Shown: positions 43,992-54,245 of the stretch, piece by piece
Numbering within the stretch: position 1 is the stretch's first letter
Layout of the letters: every line of letters begins with the position of its first letter
DNA from: Nocardioides sp. zg-1228
Lineage (GTDB): Bacteria > Actinomycetota > Actinomycetes > Propionibacteriales > Nocardioidaceae
Reading direction: 5' to 3'
NCBI RefSeq assembly: GCF_017086465.1
Contig: NZ_CP070961.1
Span: 2,666,001 to 2,730,000, forward strand
Length of the DNA: 64,000 nucleotides
Translations under genes and position numbers: made by a program
Notes under the pieces: generated by a model
What the model saw: the letters and a program-made list of their open reading frames with translations, nothing else
Told to the model about the DNA's origin: nothing
Database searches by the model: none

Positions 43992-44564
43992 ATGGGTGCG
44001 ATGGACGACGCCGAGCGGCTGGAGCCGCGGACGGTCGAGGAGTGGAGCGCGTGGCTGGTCGAGCACCACCGGCAGCCCGACGGCGTGTGGCTGGTGAGCC
44101 CGCGCCGGGCCACGGAGCGGCCCTTCACCTACGAGGTGGCGGTCCTCGAGGCGCTGCGCTACGGCTGGGTCGACTCGACGGTGAAGCCGCTCGACGAGCA
44201 GCGCTCGATGCAGTGGTTCGCCCCGCGGCGCCGGGGCAGCATGTGGACCCGGATCAACAAGGGCCGGATCGCGCGCCTGCAGGAGGCCGGCCTGCTGGAG
44301 CCGGCGGGGGCCGCGGCGGTGGCCGTCGCGAAGGAGACGGGCATGTGGACGCTCATGGACGCGGTCGAGGACCTCGTCGTGCCCGACGACCTCGCTGCCG
44401 CCTTCGAGCGGCACCCGGGCGCGCGCGAGCACTGGGAGTCGTGGTCGGCGTCGGCGCAGAAGCTGATCCTGACGTGGATCGTGCTGGCCAAGCGACCCGA
44501 GACGCGGGCGGCGCGCGTGGAGACGACCGCGGAGAAGGCCGGGCGCGGCGAGAGGTCCCGGTAG
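43992..44564 (+). CDS. YdeI/OmdA-family protein
   Basis: 190 residues. Recognised by ALRYGWVDSTVKPLDE, MQWFAPRRRGSMWTRINKGRIARL and a C-terminal Lys/Arg-rich helix containing LAKRPETRAARVE. Family members are linked with resistance to cationic antimicrobial peptides and polymyxin in some bacteria, but the mechanism is unknown. The ATG follows TACGAT (43980-43985) by 6 bases, a leaderless arrangement. Confidence 0.85.
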   Translation: MGAMDDAERLEPRTVEEWSAWLVEHHRQPDGVWLVSPRRATERPFTYEVAVLEALRYGWVDSTVKPLDEQRSMQWFAPRRRGSMWTRINKGRIARLQEAGLLEPAGAAAVAVAKETGMWTLMDAVEDLVVPDDLAAAFERHPGAREHWESWSASAQKLILTWIVLAKRPETRAARVETTAEKAGRGERSR

Positions 44565-44579
44565 GCCGGTCGCAGGCGG

Positions 44580-45293
44580 TCAGATGGCGCAGCCGTCGGG
44601 GCCGCACGCGTCCCCGCCGTCGGCGCCCGCCAGCACCTCGATGGCCGGGTGCGACTCCGACCACGCGCGCTCGAGCACCTGGGTGAGCACCTCGGTCGGC
44701 TGGGCGCCGGAGACGCCGTACTTCTCGTCCACGACGAAGAACGGGACGCCGCTGGCTCCGTAGGCCTGGGCCTGCGCCATGTCGGCGTGCACGTCCTGCT
44801 CGAGCTCGCGCGAGGACAGCACCTCCTCGACCCGGGTCGCGTCGAGCCCGGCCGCGACCGCGATCTCGCGCAGCACGTCGTGGTCGGCGACGTTGCGGGC
44901 CTGGGTGAGGTAGGCCTCGAGCAGCGCCTCCTTGACGCGGCCCTGCAGCGCGGGTCCGCCCTGCCGGTCGGCGAGGTGGATCACGCGGTGGGCGTCGACG
45001 GTGTTGAGGTGCATCGTCTCGGAGAGCCGGTAGACCAGCCCCTCCTCGGCCGCGACGGTCTCGACGCGCTCCTGCATCTGCTGCGCGCCGCTCGGCGACT
45101 GCCCGTACGTGCGCTGCAGCATCGTCGTCGTCGTCTCGGTCGGCTCGGTCGGCGCCCCGGGGTCGAGCTGGTAGGAGCGCCAGCGCACCTCCACCTCGTC
45201 GGCGTGGGCGAACTGCGCCAGGGCGCTCTCGATGCGGCGCTTGCCGATGTAGCACCACGGGCAGACGACGTCGGACCAGATCTCGATCTTCAC
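44580..45293 (-). CDS. DsbA-family oxidoreductase (FrnE-like)
   Basis: 237 residues, no signal peptide, so cytoplasmic. The thioredoxin-like fold has Cys-Pro-Trp-Cys in SDVVCPWCYIGKRR at about 8-20 and the cis-Pro in ASGVPFFVVDEKYG. FrnE-type proteins act as thiol isomerases or in polyketide and stress metabolism. The C-terminus has an extra cysteine pair (ACGPDGC) that might form a second redox centre. It begins with GTG; no clear ribosome site. Confidence 0.88.
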   Translation of the reverse strand: MKIEIWSDVVCPWCYIGKRRIESALAQFAHADEVEVRWRSYQLDPGAPTEPTETTTTMLQRTYGQSPSGAQQMQERVETVAAEEGLVYRLSETMHLNTVDAHRVIHLADRQGGPALQGRVKEALLEAYLTQARNVADHDVLREIAVAAGLDATRVEEVLSSRELEQDVHADMAQAQAYGASGVPFFVVDEKYGVSGAQPTEVLTQVLERAWSESHPAIEVLAGADGGDACGPDGCAI

Positions 45294-45330
45294 GCGGGCC
45301 CAACGCCGTCCGGGCGGCGGTTTGTTCCGG

Positions 45331-46851
45331 TCAGCCGGCGACGCGCGGGGCGTCGGCCTCCTGGGCCCGCACCTTCGCGCGGCGGGCCACGTAGCTCACC
45401 GCGAACCCGAGGACGAGGGCGAGCAGCACGCCGAGGTTGGCGTAGGGCCAGTTGCCGTCCCAGTAGGGACCGGCGGGGTCGTCGACGTAGGTGCCCAGGC
45501 CGAGGGGGTGGAGCAGGAATCCCTGCCAGTTGTTCCAGGTGGCGTCGGCGGCGAAGTTGTTGACCACCAGGCCCCACCCGACGACCGAGGCGCCCGCCAT
45601 CGTGGCGATGGAGGTCCAGTCGACGCTGCCGTAGCGGCCGCTGCTGTCGAACAGCGCCTCGTCGTCGTAGTCGCGCTTGCGGAGCGCGATGTCGGCGATC
45701 ATGATCCCCGCCCACGCGGCCAGGGGCACACCGAGGGTGATCAGGAAGCTCTGGAACGGCCCGAGGAAGTCCTCGGCGAAGAAGACCACCCAGATCGTGC
45801 CGGCGGTCAGGATGAGGCCGTCGACGAACGCCGCCGCGGGCCGCGGGATCCGCACGCCCAGCGAGAGGAGCGTCAGGCCCGAGGAGTAGATGCCGAGGAC
45901 GGCGCCGCTGACCAGCGCGAGGATCGCGGCCAGGAGGAACGGCACGAGGAACCAGGTCGGCAGCAGCGTGCCGAGGGTGCCGATCGGGTCGTCGACGATG
46001 CCGGCGCTCAGCTCGGCGGACGAGCCCGCCAGCAGCAGCCCGAAGACGACGAGCAGCACCGGGGCGACGGCGCCGCCGAAGGTGTTCCAGGCGACGATGG
46101 CCGACCCCTTGGCCTCGCGCCGCTGGTAGCGCGACCAGTCGGCGGCGATGTTGATCCAGCCCAGCCCGAAGCCGGTCATCACCATGACCAGCGCCCCGAC
46201 CATCTGCTGGGCGCTGCCGCTGGGGATGTCGCTCACGGCCGTCCAGTCGATCTCGTCGAGGGTGAGGCCGACGTAGACCAGCGTCGCGATGCCGGTCAGC
46301 CAGGTGAGCACCGACTGCATCCGCATGATCACGTGGTAGCCGGCGACACTCGCCGCGACGATCAGGGCCGCGACGACGACGGTCGCCACGACCTGCGTCG
46401 TGGTGCCGCCCGACCAGCCGAGCTGCTCGAAGATCGTCGCCGTCGCGAGCACGGCGAGGATCGCGAGGAAGGTCTCCCACCCGATGGAGACCAGCCACGA
46501 CACGACGCCGGGCACCTTCTGCCCGTCGACGCCGAACGCCGCGCGGCTGAGCACCATCGTGGGCGCGGAGCCCCGCTTGCCGGCGATGGCGATGATCCCG
46601 CACAGCGCGAACGACACCACGATGCCGACCACCGAGACCACCAGGGCCTGGAGGAACGAGATCCCGAAGCCCAGCACGAACGAGCCGTAGCTGATGCCGA
46701 AGACCGAGACGTTGGCCGCGAACCACGGCCAGAACAGGTCGCGCGGGCGCGCCGTGCGCGCGGACTCCTCGATGATCTCGATGCCGGTGGTCTCGACGCC
46801 GAGGCGGCGGGCCTGCTCCAGGCCCGACGCCGGGGTTGTGGTGTGGCTCAT
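45331..46851 (-). CDS. NCS1-type nucleobase/cation symporter
   Basis: 506 residues with twelve hydrophobic segments. The N-terminal FWPWFAANVSVFGISYG and the GFGLGWINIAADWSRY segment match purine-cytosine permeases of the NCS1 family. It imports a nucleobase, hydantoin or related compound with H+ or Na+. No catabolic gene adjoins, so the substrate is open. The ATG at 46851 is chosen over one 39 bases upstream because it lies 6 bases after GACGAT, a weak -10-like box. Confidence 0.88.
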   Translation of the reverse strand: MSHTTTPASGLEQARRLGVETTGIEIIEESARTARPRDLFWPWFAANVSVFGISYGSFVLGFGISFLQALVVSVVGIVVSFALCGIIAIAGKRGSAPTMVLSRAAFGVDGQKVPGVVSWLVSIGWETFLAILAVLATATIFEQLGWSGGTTTQVVATVVVAALIVAASVAGYHVIMRMQSVLTWLTGIATLVYVGLTLDEIDWTAVSDIPSGSAQQMVGALVMVMTGFGLGWINIAADWSRYQRREAKGSAIVAWNTFGGAVAPVLLVVFGLLLAGSSAELSAGIVDDPIGTLGTLLPTWFLVPFLLAAILALVSGAVLGIYSSGLTLLSLGVRIPRPAAAFVDGLILTAGTIWVVFFAEDFLGPFQSFLITLGVPLAAWAGIMIADIALRKRDYDDEALFDSSGRYGSVDWTSIATMAGASVVGWGLVVNNFAADATWNNWQGFLLHPLGLGTYVDDPAGPYWDGNWPYANLGVLLALVLGFAVSYVARRAKVRAQEADAPRVAG

Positions 46852-46899
46852 GACCGCATCGTCGCGCACCGGTGGCCCGGTATCCAGCACCGACGTGCG

Positions 46900-47700
46900 T
46901 CAGGCACGGACGAGCACCTCACCGTGCAGGACGGAGAACCAGCCGTCGGGGTCGGTCGCCCAGGCGCGCCAGGCGGCGGCGACCTGCTCGAGCTCCTCGG
47001 GCGAGGCGCGGCGCTCGGCGACGAGCTGGCGGGCCAGCGCGGTCGAGGTGATGCGGTCGGCCCAGAGGCCGCCCCACCACTCGCGGTCGGCCGGGGAGGC
47101 GTAGCACCAGGTGGACGACCCGGCGACCACGTCGGTGGCGCCGGCGGCGTGCGCCCAGGCGAGGAGCATCCGGCCCGCGTGGGGCTCGCCCCCGTTGGCG
47201 CGCGCGGCGGCCTCGTAGAGCTCGAGCCACCGGTCGAGGCCGCCCGACGCGGGATGCCAGGAGAAGTGGCCGTAGTCGCTGTCGCGGACGGCGACCACGC
47301 CACCCGGTCGGGTCGCCCGCAGCATCTCGCGGAGCGCCCCGACCGGGTCGGTGACGTGCTGGAGCACCTGGTGGGCGTGGACGACGTCGAACGCCCCGCC
47401 GAGGACACCGTCGACGTCGAGGGCATGGACGTCGCCCACCACCACCGTCGCGTTGGTGACGCCCTGGCGCTCGAGCTCGGTGCGCGTCAGCGCCGCCGCC
47501 TCCTCGTCGATCTCGACGGCCACGACCTCCCGCACGAGCCGGGCCAGGTCAGCGGTGATGGTGCCGGGACCCGACCCGACGTCGAGCAGGCGCTGCCCGT
47601 CGTGCAGGTGCGGCAGGAGGTGGGCCGCCGAGTTGGCCGCCGTGCGCCACCGGTGGGAGCGCAGGACGGCCTCGGCGTGCCCGTGGGTGTAGGTGCTCAC
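46900..47700 (-). CDS. Class I SAM-dependent methyltransferase
   Basis: 266 residues. The SAM motif is LLDVGSGPGTITADLA near residue 40, with EIDEEAAAL and DVVHAHQVLQHV following in the UbiE/Methyltransf_11 order. The acceptor is unknown. It begins with GTG 19 bases after the ilvC stop and may be co-transcribed with ilvC. Confidence 0.85.
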   Translation of the reverse strand: MSTYTHGHAEAVLRSHRWRTAANSAAHLLPHLHDGQRLLDVGSGPGTITADLARLVREVVAVEIDEEAAALTRTELERQGVTNATVVVGDVHALDVDGVLGGAFDVVHAHQVLQHVTDPVGALREMLRATRPGGVVAVRDSDYGHFSWHPASGGLDRWLELYEAAARANGGEPHAGRMLLAWAHAAGATDVVAGSSTWCYASPADREWWGGLWADRITSTALARQLVAERRASPEELEQVAAAWRAWATDPDGWFSVLHGEVLVRA

Positions 47701-47719
47701 TGACGTGCTGACTGGCGGA

Positions 47720-49366
<1,647 letters not shown>

Positions 49367-49370
<4 letters not shown>

Positions 49371-51142
49371 GCCCGGACCTCCCAGTCGTCCTGCACGTCC
49401 TCGAACTGCGGCGCGAGGTCGCGTGCGTACTTGATCTCGTCGTTGCTGGTGCCGGCGGCCACCATCGGCCACACCATCGCGTCGCGGTGGACGCGGAAGT
49501 CGACGACGACCGGCTGGTCGTCGATCGCCATGGCCTTCTCGATCGTGGCGTCGACCTCGTCGGGCGACTCGCACGCCAGGCCCACGCAGCCGTAGGCGTC
49601 GGCCAGCTTGACGAAGTCGGGGATCCGCTTGGAGTGCAGGTCGGTGTTGGAGTAGCGCTCGTTGTAGAACAGCGTCTGCCACTGGCGCACCATGCCGAGC
49701 GACTCGTTGTTGATGATCGCGACCTTGATCGGGATGTCGTTGATCGCGCAGGTGGCGAGCTCCTGGTTGGTCATCTGGAAGCAGCCGTCGCCGTCGATCG
49801 CCCAGACGGTGCTGTCGGGCATGCCGACCTTGGCGCCCATCGCGGCGGGGACGGCGTAGCCCATCGTGCCGAGGCCGCCGGAGTTGAGCCACGTGTTGGG
49901 GTTCTCGTAGCCCACGAAGTGGGTCGCCCACATCTGGTGCTGGCCGACGCCGGAGCAGTAGATCGCCTCGGGGCCGGCGATGGCGCCGAGCCGCTCGAGG
50001 ACGTACTGCGGCGCGAGCGAGCCGTCGGTGGGGGCGTCGTAGCCGAGCGGGTACTTCTGCTTGACCCCGGCGAGGAACGCCACCCACGCCTCGTAGTCGC
50101 CGTCGGCGCCCTCGGCCTGCAGGAGCTCGACGAGCTGGGAGATGACCTCGCGGCAGTCGCCGACGATCGGGACGTCGGCGTGGCGGTTCTTCCCGATCTC
50201 GGCCGGGTCGATGTCGGCGTGGATCACCAGCGCGCCCGGGGCGAAGGAGTCGAGGTTGCCGGTGACCCGGTCGTCGAAGCGCGCACCCAGGCTGATGATC
50301 AGGTCGCTCTTCTGCAGCCCCGCGACCGCGGCCACGGTGCCGTGCATGCCGGGCATGCCGAGGTGCTGGGGGTGGCTGTCGGGGAACGCGCCGCGCGCCA
50401 TCAGCGTGGTCACGACGGGGATGCCGGTCAGGGCGGCGAGCTGGGCGAGCTCGCGCGACGCGCGGGCCCGGATCACGCCACCGCCGACGTAGAGGACGGG
50501 ACGCTTGGCCTCGCGGATGAGGCGCACCGCCTCCTTGATCTGCTTGGGGTGCGGGATGGTCACCGGGCGGTAGCCCGGCAGGTGGAGCTCGTCGGGCCAG
50601 GCGAACGTCGTCGGGGCCTGCAGCGCCGACTTGGCCACGTCGACCAGCACCGGGCCGGGCCGACCGGTCGAGGCGATGTGGAACGCCTCGGCGACGGTGC
50701 GCGGGATGTCGGCGGGGTCGGTCACCAGGAAGTTGTGCTTGGTGATCGGCATCGTGATGCCCCGGATGTCGGCCTCCTGGAAGGCATCGGTGCCGATCAT
50801 CGAGGCACCCACCTGCCCGGTCACCGCGACCATCGGCACCGAGTCCATGTAGGCGTCGGCGAGGGGCGTGACCAGGTTGGTCGCGCCCGGACCCGAGGTC
50901 GCCATGCACACGCCCACCCGGCCGGTGGCCGCGGCGTAGCCCTGCGCGGCGTGGCCGGCGCCCTGCTCGTGCCGGACCAGGATGTGCCGGATGCGGGTGG
51001 AGTCCATGAGCGGGTCGTAGGCCGGGAGGATCGCACCGCCCGGGATGCCGAAGATGTCGGTCACGCCGGCCGCCTCGAGGGACGTCACCAGGCTCTGTGC
51101 GCCCGTGACCGGTCCGCTTCCCTGTCCGCCCTGCTGCGTCAT
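49367..51142 (-). CDS. ilvB: Acetolactate synthase large (catalytic) subunit
   Basis: 591 residues. A ThDP enzyme condensing two pyruvates, or pyruvate and 2-ketobutyrate. The catalytic Glu is in [14 protein letters not shown] near 55, and the ThDP/Mg motif runs from [12 protein letters not shown] to [12 protein letters not shown]. The ATG has AGAAGG 2-7 bases upstream. The gene lies 44 bases downstream of a U-tract terminator and a leader peptide containing Ile-Leu-Val, so it is controlled by attenuation. It heads ilvB-ilvN-ilvC. Confidence 0.97.
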
Positions 51143-51185
51143 GTCCTTCTCTCTCCTGCTGCGTCTACGTCGGCTCTGGGCCATG

Positions 51186-51219
51186 AAAAAACCCCTCGGC
51201 CCGGTGGGCGACGAGGGGT
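51186..51219 (-). terminator. ilvB attenuator (intrinsic terminator)
   Basis: On the minus strand ACCCCTCG... pairs as an 8-bp outer stem with CGAGGGGT (51191-51198 with 51212-51219), with a 4-bp inner GCCC/GGGC stem and a 2-base bulge, followed by six to seven T residues. Upstream CGGCCC (complement of 51234-51239) could pair with GGGCCG inside the terminator (complement of 51197-51202) as a candidate antiterminator. Confidence 0.88.
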
Positions 51220-51246
51220 GACGCGCGTGCGTTGGGCCGGTGGCCG

Positions 51247-51288
51247 TCAGCTCACGCGTCGCGTGCGTACAAGAATCTCGGTGCGCAT
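51247..51288 (-). CDS. ilvB leader peptide
   Basis: A 13-codon ORF encoding [13 protein letters not shown] then TGA. Isoleucine, leucine and valine codons are consecutive (ATT CTT GTA), and the leucine and isoleucine choices end in T, which is rare in this genome. It closely resembles the known actinobacterial ilvB leader type (MRTRILV-like in Streptomyces). Its tail lies in a stem that would form when translation is not stalled. It begins 7 bases after GACGGT, with TTGACG 18 bases further upstream, so it is probably leaderless. Confidence 0.88.
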   Translation of the reverse strand: MRTEILVRTRRVS

Positions 51289-51325
51289 GCGACATACCGT
51301 CGTCGCCGGGGTGGTCCGGCGTCAA
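51289..51325 (-). promoter_or_regulatory. Probable ilvB operon promoter
   Basis: TTGACG (complement of 51320-51325) is followed after 18 bases by GACGGT, which lies 7 bases before the leader-peptide ATG. The -35 is near perfect, the -10 is weak in its first base. Confidence 0.5.
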
Positions 51326-51389
51326 GCAAGTGTGACAGGCGTCCCACCATTCGGAACGCGAGTCTCGCGATGTGGAGAACAGGCGTCGT

Positions 51390-52064
51390 TCAGCCGCGCT
51401 CCAGCGGCGTGCAGATGCACGACCGGTTGCCGTCGGCGTCCTCCACGACCCAGAACGCCGGGGCGTCGGCGTCGCTCACGAGGCGCCCGCCGGCGTCGAG
51501 CACGGCCTGAAGCCGCCGCTCGGCCTCGTCGTGCGGCACCCACACGTCGAGGTGCCAGCGCTGCTCGTGGTCGCGCTCGGGCAGTGGCGCCCCGCCATCC
51601 CCGTCGGGCGTCTGGAACCACACCCCGGGCACCTGCCCGCTCGGGTCGACGACCCCACCGGGGCCGGCCTGCGCGCCGAGCAGGGCGGCGTAGAAGTCGC
51701 CGAGCCGCTCGGCGGAGGCCGTGTCGAGCGCCGGCTCGATCTCGGTGAGCCCGGAGACGTCGGCCACCGCTCCGAGCTCGGCGGCCAGCTCGCTGATCCG
51801 CCGGGCCAGGTCGAGGTCACGGCTGGTGATGCCTCCGACGTCGTGGCTGCTCAGCGTCACGACGACCTCCGGATAGGTCAGCGTGACGTCGGGGTGGTGG
51901 CCGGCCTCCTCGGCGGCCGCACCGATCCGGTCGACCAGCGTCAGGCCGGTGGCGAAGTCACCGGTGCGGAAGCGGGCCTTGAGTCGGTTGAGCACCTTGC
52001 GCCAGTCGTCGAGGCCGGCGGCGAGGATGTCGTCGTGGCGCAGTCGTGCCTTCGGATCGCTCAT
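51390..52064 (-). CDS. Pterin-4a-carbinolamine dehydratase-like domain fused to a VOC domain
   Basis: 224 residues. Residues 1-105 resemble pterin-4a-carbinolamine dehydratase (PCD/DCoH): [16 protein letters not shown], then [21 protein letters not shown] containing the His-His-Pro-Asp motif, and [15 protein letters not shown]. Residues about 110-224 form a VOC/glyoxalase-like domain ending in [14 protein letters not shown]. The PCD half could recycle a reduced pterin; the VOC half's role is unknown. No aromatic hydroxylase adjoins. CAGGGT lies 7 bases before the ATG. Confidence 0.85.
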   Translation of the reverse strand: MSDPKARLRHDDILAAGLDDWRKVLNRLKARFRTGDFATGLTLVDRIGAAAEEAGHHPDVTLTYPEVVVTLSSHDVGGITSRDLDLARRISELAAELGAVADVSGLTEIEPALDTASAERLGDFYAALLGAQAGPGGVVDPSGQVPGVWFQTPDGDGGAPLPERDHEQRWHLDVWVPHDEAERRLQAVLDAGGRLVSDADAPAFWVVEDADGNRSCICTPLERG

Positions 52065-52111
52065 GGGCCCGACCCTGCCACTCGGCACCGACGGCGACCA
52101 CCCCCGTCGGC

Positions 52112-53128
52112 TCAGGCCAGGGTCTGGGTGATCTCGTGGGTGGCGTCGTCGACGACGACGCGCGCCAGGGCGCCGTTGACCAGGGGCAGGTGGGGCGGCA
52201 CGTGCCCGATCTCGAGGTCCCACACGATCGGCAGGTCGAGACGACCCACGGCATCGAGCACGGCCTCGCGCTGGGTGAGGTCGGGGTGGTCGGGCGCGCC
52301 CGTGCGGCCGACGAGCACCGCGGCCGCCCGGTCGAACCAGCCCGCCAGCCGGAGGCCGTGGAGGAAGCGGCAGATGTCGACAGCGTGGTCCTCGCACGCC
52401 TCGACGTAGACGATCGTCGGCTCGTCGAGGCCCTCGGCCCAGGCCCGCACGTCGCCGTACGGCGTGCCGGCGAGGTTGGCGACCGTCTCGATGCAGCCGC
52501 CGATCAGCCGCCCGGACACGTCGAGCGATCCGCCGCCCTCGACCTGCCACGACCCGGTGCCCACGTGGGTCCACTCCGTCGCCCGGGGGTCCTGCTCGAA
52601 GCGCACCCAGTCGGTGACCAGCCCGGAGTCGCGCTGCACGAACGGACCGGGCCCGCCGGCCAGGTCGAGCCAGTGCAGCAGCCCGTCGGGGACGGCGTAC
52701 GGCGTGTCGGCGAGGTTGTCGCCGTGGATCGTGGCCCAGCCCAGGCGGGTGGTCAGCGGGACGAGGACGGTCGAGAGGTCGGAGTAGCCGACGAGCCAGG
52801 TCGGCTCGGCCGCGGCGAGCGCGTCCCAGTCGAGCAGGTCGACGAGGTCGATCGCGGTCTCGCCGCCCCACGGCGGGATGACGCACGCGATGTCGGGATC
52901 GGCCAGCATCCGGGTGAGCTCGTCGGCGCGCTGCTGGGCCGGGCCGGCAGTCAGCCCGCCCCCGACCAGGAACTCGCCGACCTCCACCTCGTAGCCGCGC
53001 CCGCGCAGCCAGTCGACGCAGAAGTCCATCCGCGCCACGCCGTCGCCCTCGACGCCCGCCGACGGGGCGGTCACCCCGATCCGGTCGCCGGGGCGCAGCG
53101 GGCGTGGGAAGAGGGGTGCTCGGGCCAT
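52112..53128 (-). CDS. S66-family LD-carboxypeptidase (MccF/LdcA-like)
   Basis: 338 residues. The N-terminal half has RPGDRIGVTAPSAG and the nucleophile in WLVGYSDLSTVL; the C-terminal half has Glu and His segments (VYVEACEDHAVD, LEIGHVPPHLPL) that complete a Ser-Glu-His triad. LdcA trims the terminal D-Ala of peptidoglycan tetrapeptides during wall recycling, while MccF hydrolyses microcin C-like peptides; the longer substrate loop region here fits MccF-like members. It diverges from the DUF6973 gene over a 25-bp gap. Confidence 0.87.
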   Translation of the reverse strand: MARAPLFPRPLRPGDRIGVTAPSAGVEGDGVARMDFCVDWLRGRGYEVEVGEFLVGGGLTAGPAQQRADELTRMLADPDIACVIPPWGGETAIDLVDLLDWDALAAAEPTWLVGYSDLSTVLVPLTTRLGWATIHGDNLADTPYAVPDGLLHWLDLAGGPGPFVQRDSGLVTDWVRFEQDPRATEWTHVGTGSWQVEGGGSLDVSGRLIGGCIETVANLAGTPYGDVRAWAEGLDEPTIVYVEACEDHAVDICRFLHGLRLAGWFDRAAAVLVGRTGAPDHPDLTQREAVLDAVGRLDLPIVWDLEIGHVPPHLPLVNGALARVVVDDATHEITQTLA

Positions 53129-53153
53129 GGCACCAGTCTGGCACTGTGTGTCC

Positions 53154-53594
53154 ATGGCTTTGGGCGACATCGCGCGGCAGGCGATCCATGCCGGCACCGT
53201 GGTGCCGCGGCTCTACGTGGCGGCGGTGCAGGCCGGCCTCGGACCCGCCGGCGCGCTCGAGGTGCTGCGGCTCTCCCGGGCCGCCCTGCAGATCGCGGCG
53301 GCTCAGGGCCGTGGCGTGCCGGGCCGCGCCAACGCGATGCGCCACTTCATGTGGCAGGCGGTGCTGACGGCACGGTTCGGGGTGGAGACCGCCCGGGCGA
53401 TCGCCACGGCGCAGGAGTCCGGCTCGTCCGCCCGCCACGACTCGCGGGTCGACGAGCACAACAACGCCGTGGGGCAGGAGTACGGCGCCACCAACGCCGC
53501 CGAGCTCGGGGGCACGGACGCGATGCGGCGCCTCGTGCCGGTCGCCCTGGCGAAGTGGGACTCCGGCGAGCTGGTCTGGGTCACCCGGCGCTGA
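53154..53594 (+). CDS. DUF6973-like protein
   Basis: 146 residues. The segment NAMRHFMWQAVLTARFG followed by SRVDEHNNAVGQEYG has the Asn-x2-Arg-His and Asp-x-His-Asn-Asn pattern of DUF6973, found alone or as a C-terminal domain of secreted proteins. The polar triad suggests a hydrolase or toxin-like active site, which is unproven. There is no signal peptide. It diverges from the LD-carboxypeptidase and overlaps the end of the convergent TetR gene by 14 bp. Confidence 0.65.
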   Translation: MALGDIARQAIHAGTVVPRLYVAAVQAGLGPAGALEVLRLSRAALQIAAAQGRGVPGRANAMRHFMWQAVLTARFGVETARAIATAQESGSSARHDSRVDEHNNAVGQEYGATNAAELGGTDAMRRLVPVALAKWDSGELVWVTRR

Positions 53595-54198
53595 CGTGGT
53601 CGTGACCCGGCGCGAGGAGGCGGCGGACGGTGTCGATGAGCACCTCGCGCTGCCCCGCCGCCGTGAACGACTCATCCACCGCGAGGCGCCCCAGGAAGCC
53701 GTCGACCACGACGAGCAGCCAGGCGGTGAGGTCGGCTGCCGACAGGTCGGTGCGGGCCTGGCCCGCGGCCTGGGCGCGGGCGACCCAGGGGCCGAGACCC
53801 TCCTCCAGCACGCGGGTGTCGCGGGCGAGCGCCGCCTCGACCTCGCGCTCCCCCATCACCGCCCCGACCGCCCGGACGAAGCCCGCGAGCCGGGGGTCGG
53901 CCATCTCGTCGGCGGTGTGCGCGAGGTGCGCCTCGATGACGGCCATCGGGTCCTCGTCGGCCGGCCGGGCGGCGAACCACTCCCGCGTCTCCTCGGTGCC
54001 GAGCTCCAGGATCGCCAGGAGCAGCGACTGCTTGGTCGGGAAGTAGTGGAAGAAGGTGCCCGAGCCGATGCCGGCCTCCCGGCAGATGGCGGCGGTCGAG
54101 GTGCCGGCGTACCCCGTGGCCGCGAAGCAGGTCAGCGCAGCGTCGATGATCAGCAGCCGGCGAGCCAGGTGCTTCTCCGGGTCTACGGTGCGGGCCAC
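53581..54198 (-). CDS. TetR-family transcriptional regulator
   Basis: 205 residues. The helix-turn-helix lies at about 28-60 (TSTAAICREAGIGSGTFFHYFPTKQSL). The GTG start has GAGAGGTGA 3 bases upstream. It diverges from the WPD-repeat membrane protein gene, and a short palindrome at 54219-54232 next to that gene's -10 box is the likely operator, so it probably represses that gene. Confidence 0.88.
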   Translation of the reverse strand: MARTVDPEKHLARRLLIIDAALTCFAATGYAGTSTAAICREAGIGSGTFFHYFPTKQSLLLAILELGTEETREWFAARPADEDPMAVIEAHLAHTADEMADPRLAGFVRAVGAVMGEREVEAALARDTRVLEEGLGPWVARAQAAGQARTDLSAADLTAWLLVVVDGFLGRLAVDESFTAAGQREVLIDTVRRLLAPGHDHVSAG

Positions 54199-54218
54199 CG
54201 GTCACCTCTCCCTTTCAT

Positions 54219-54232
54219 GGAGTGCATGCTCT
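54219..54232. promoter_or_regulatory. Probable TetR operator
   Basis: GGAGTGCATGCTCT, an imperfect palindrome centred on GCATGC, lies between the divergent TetR and WPD-repeat genes and touches the -10 box TAGTAT (54232-54237) of the latter. Confidence 0.55.
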
Positions 54233-54245
54233 AGTATTCCATCCC

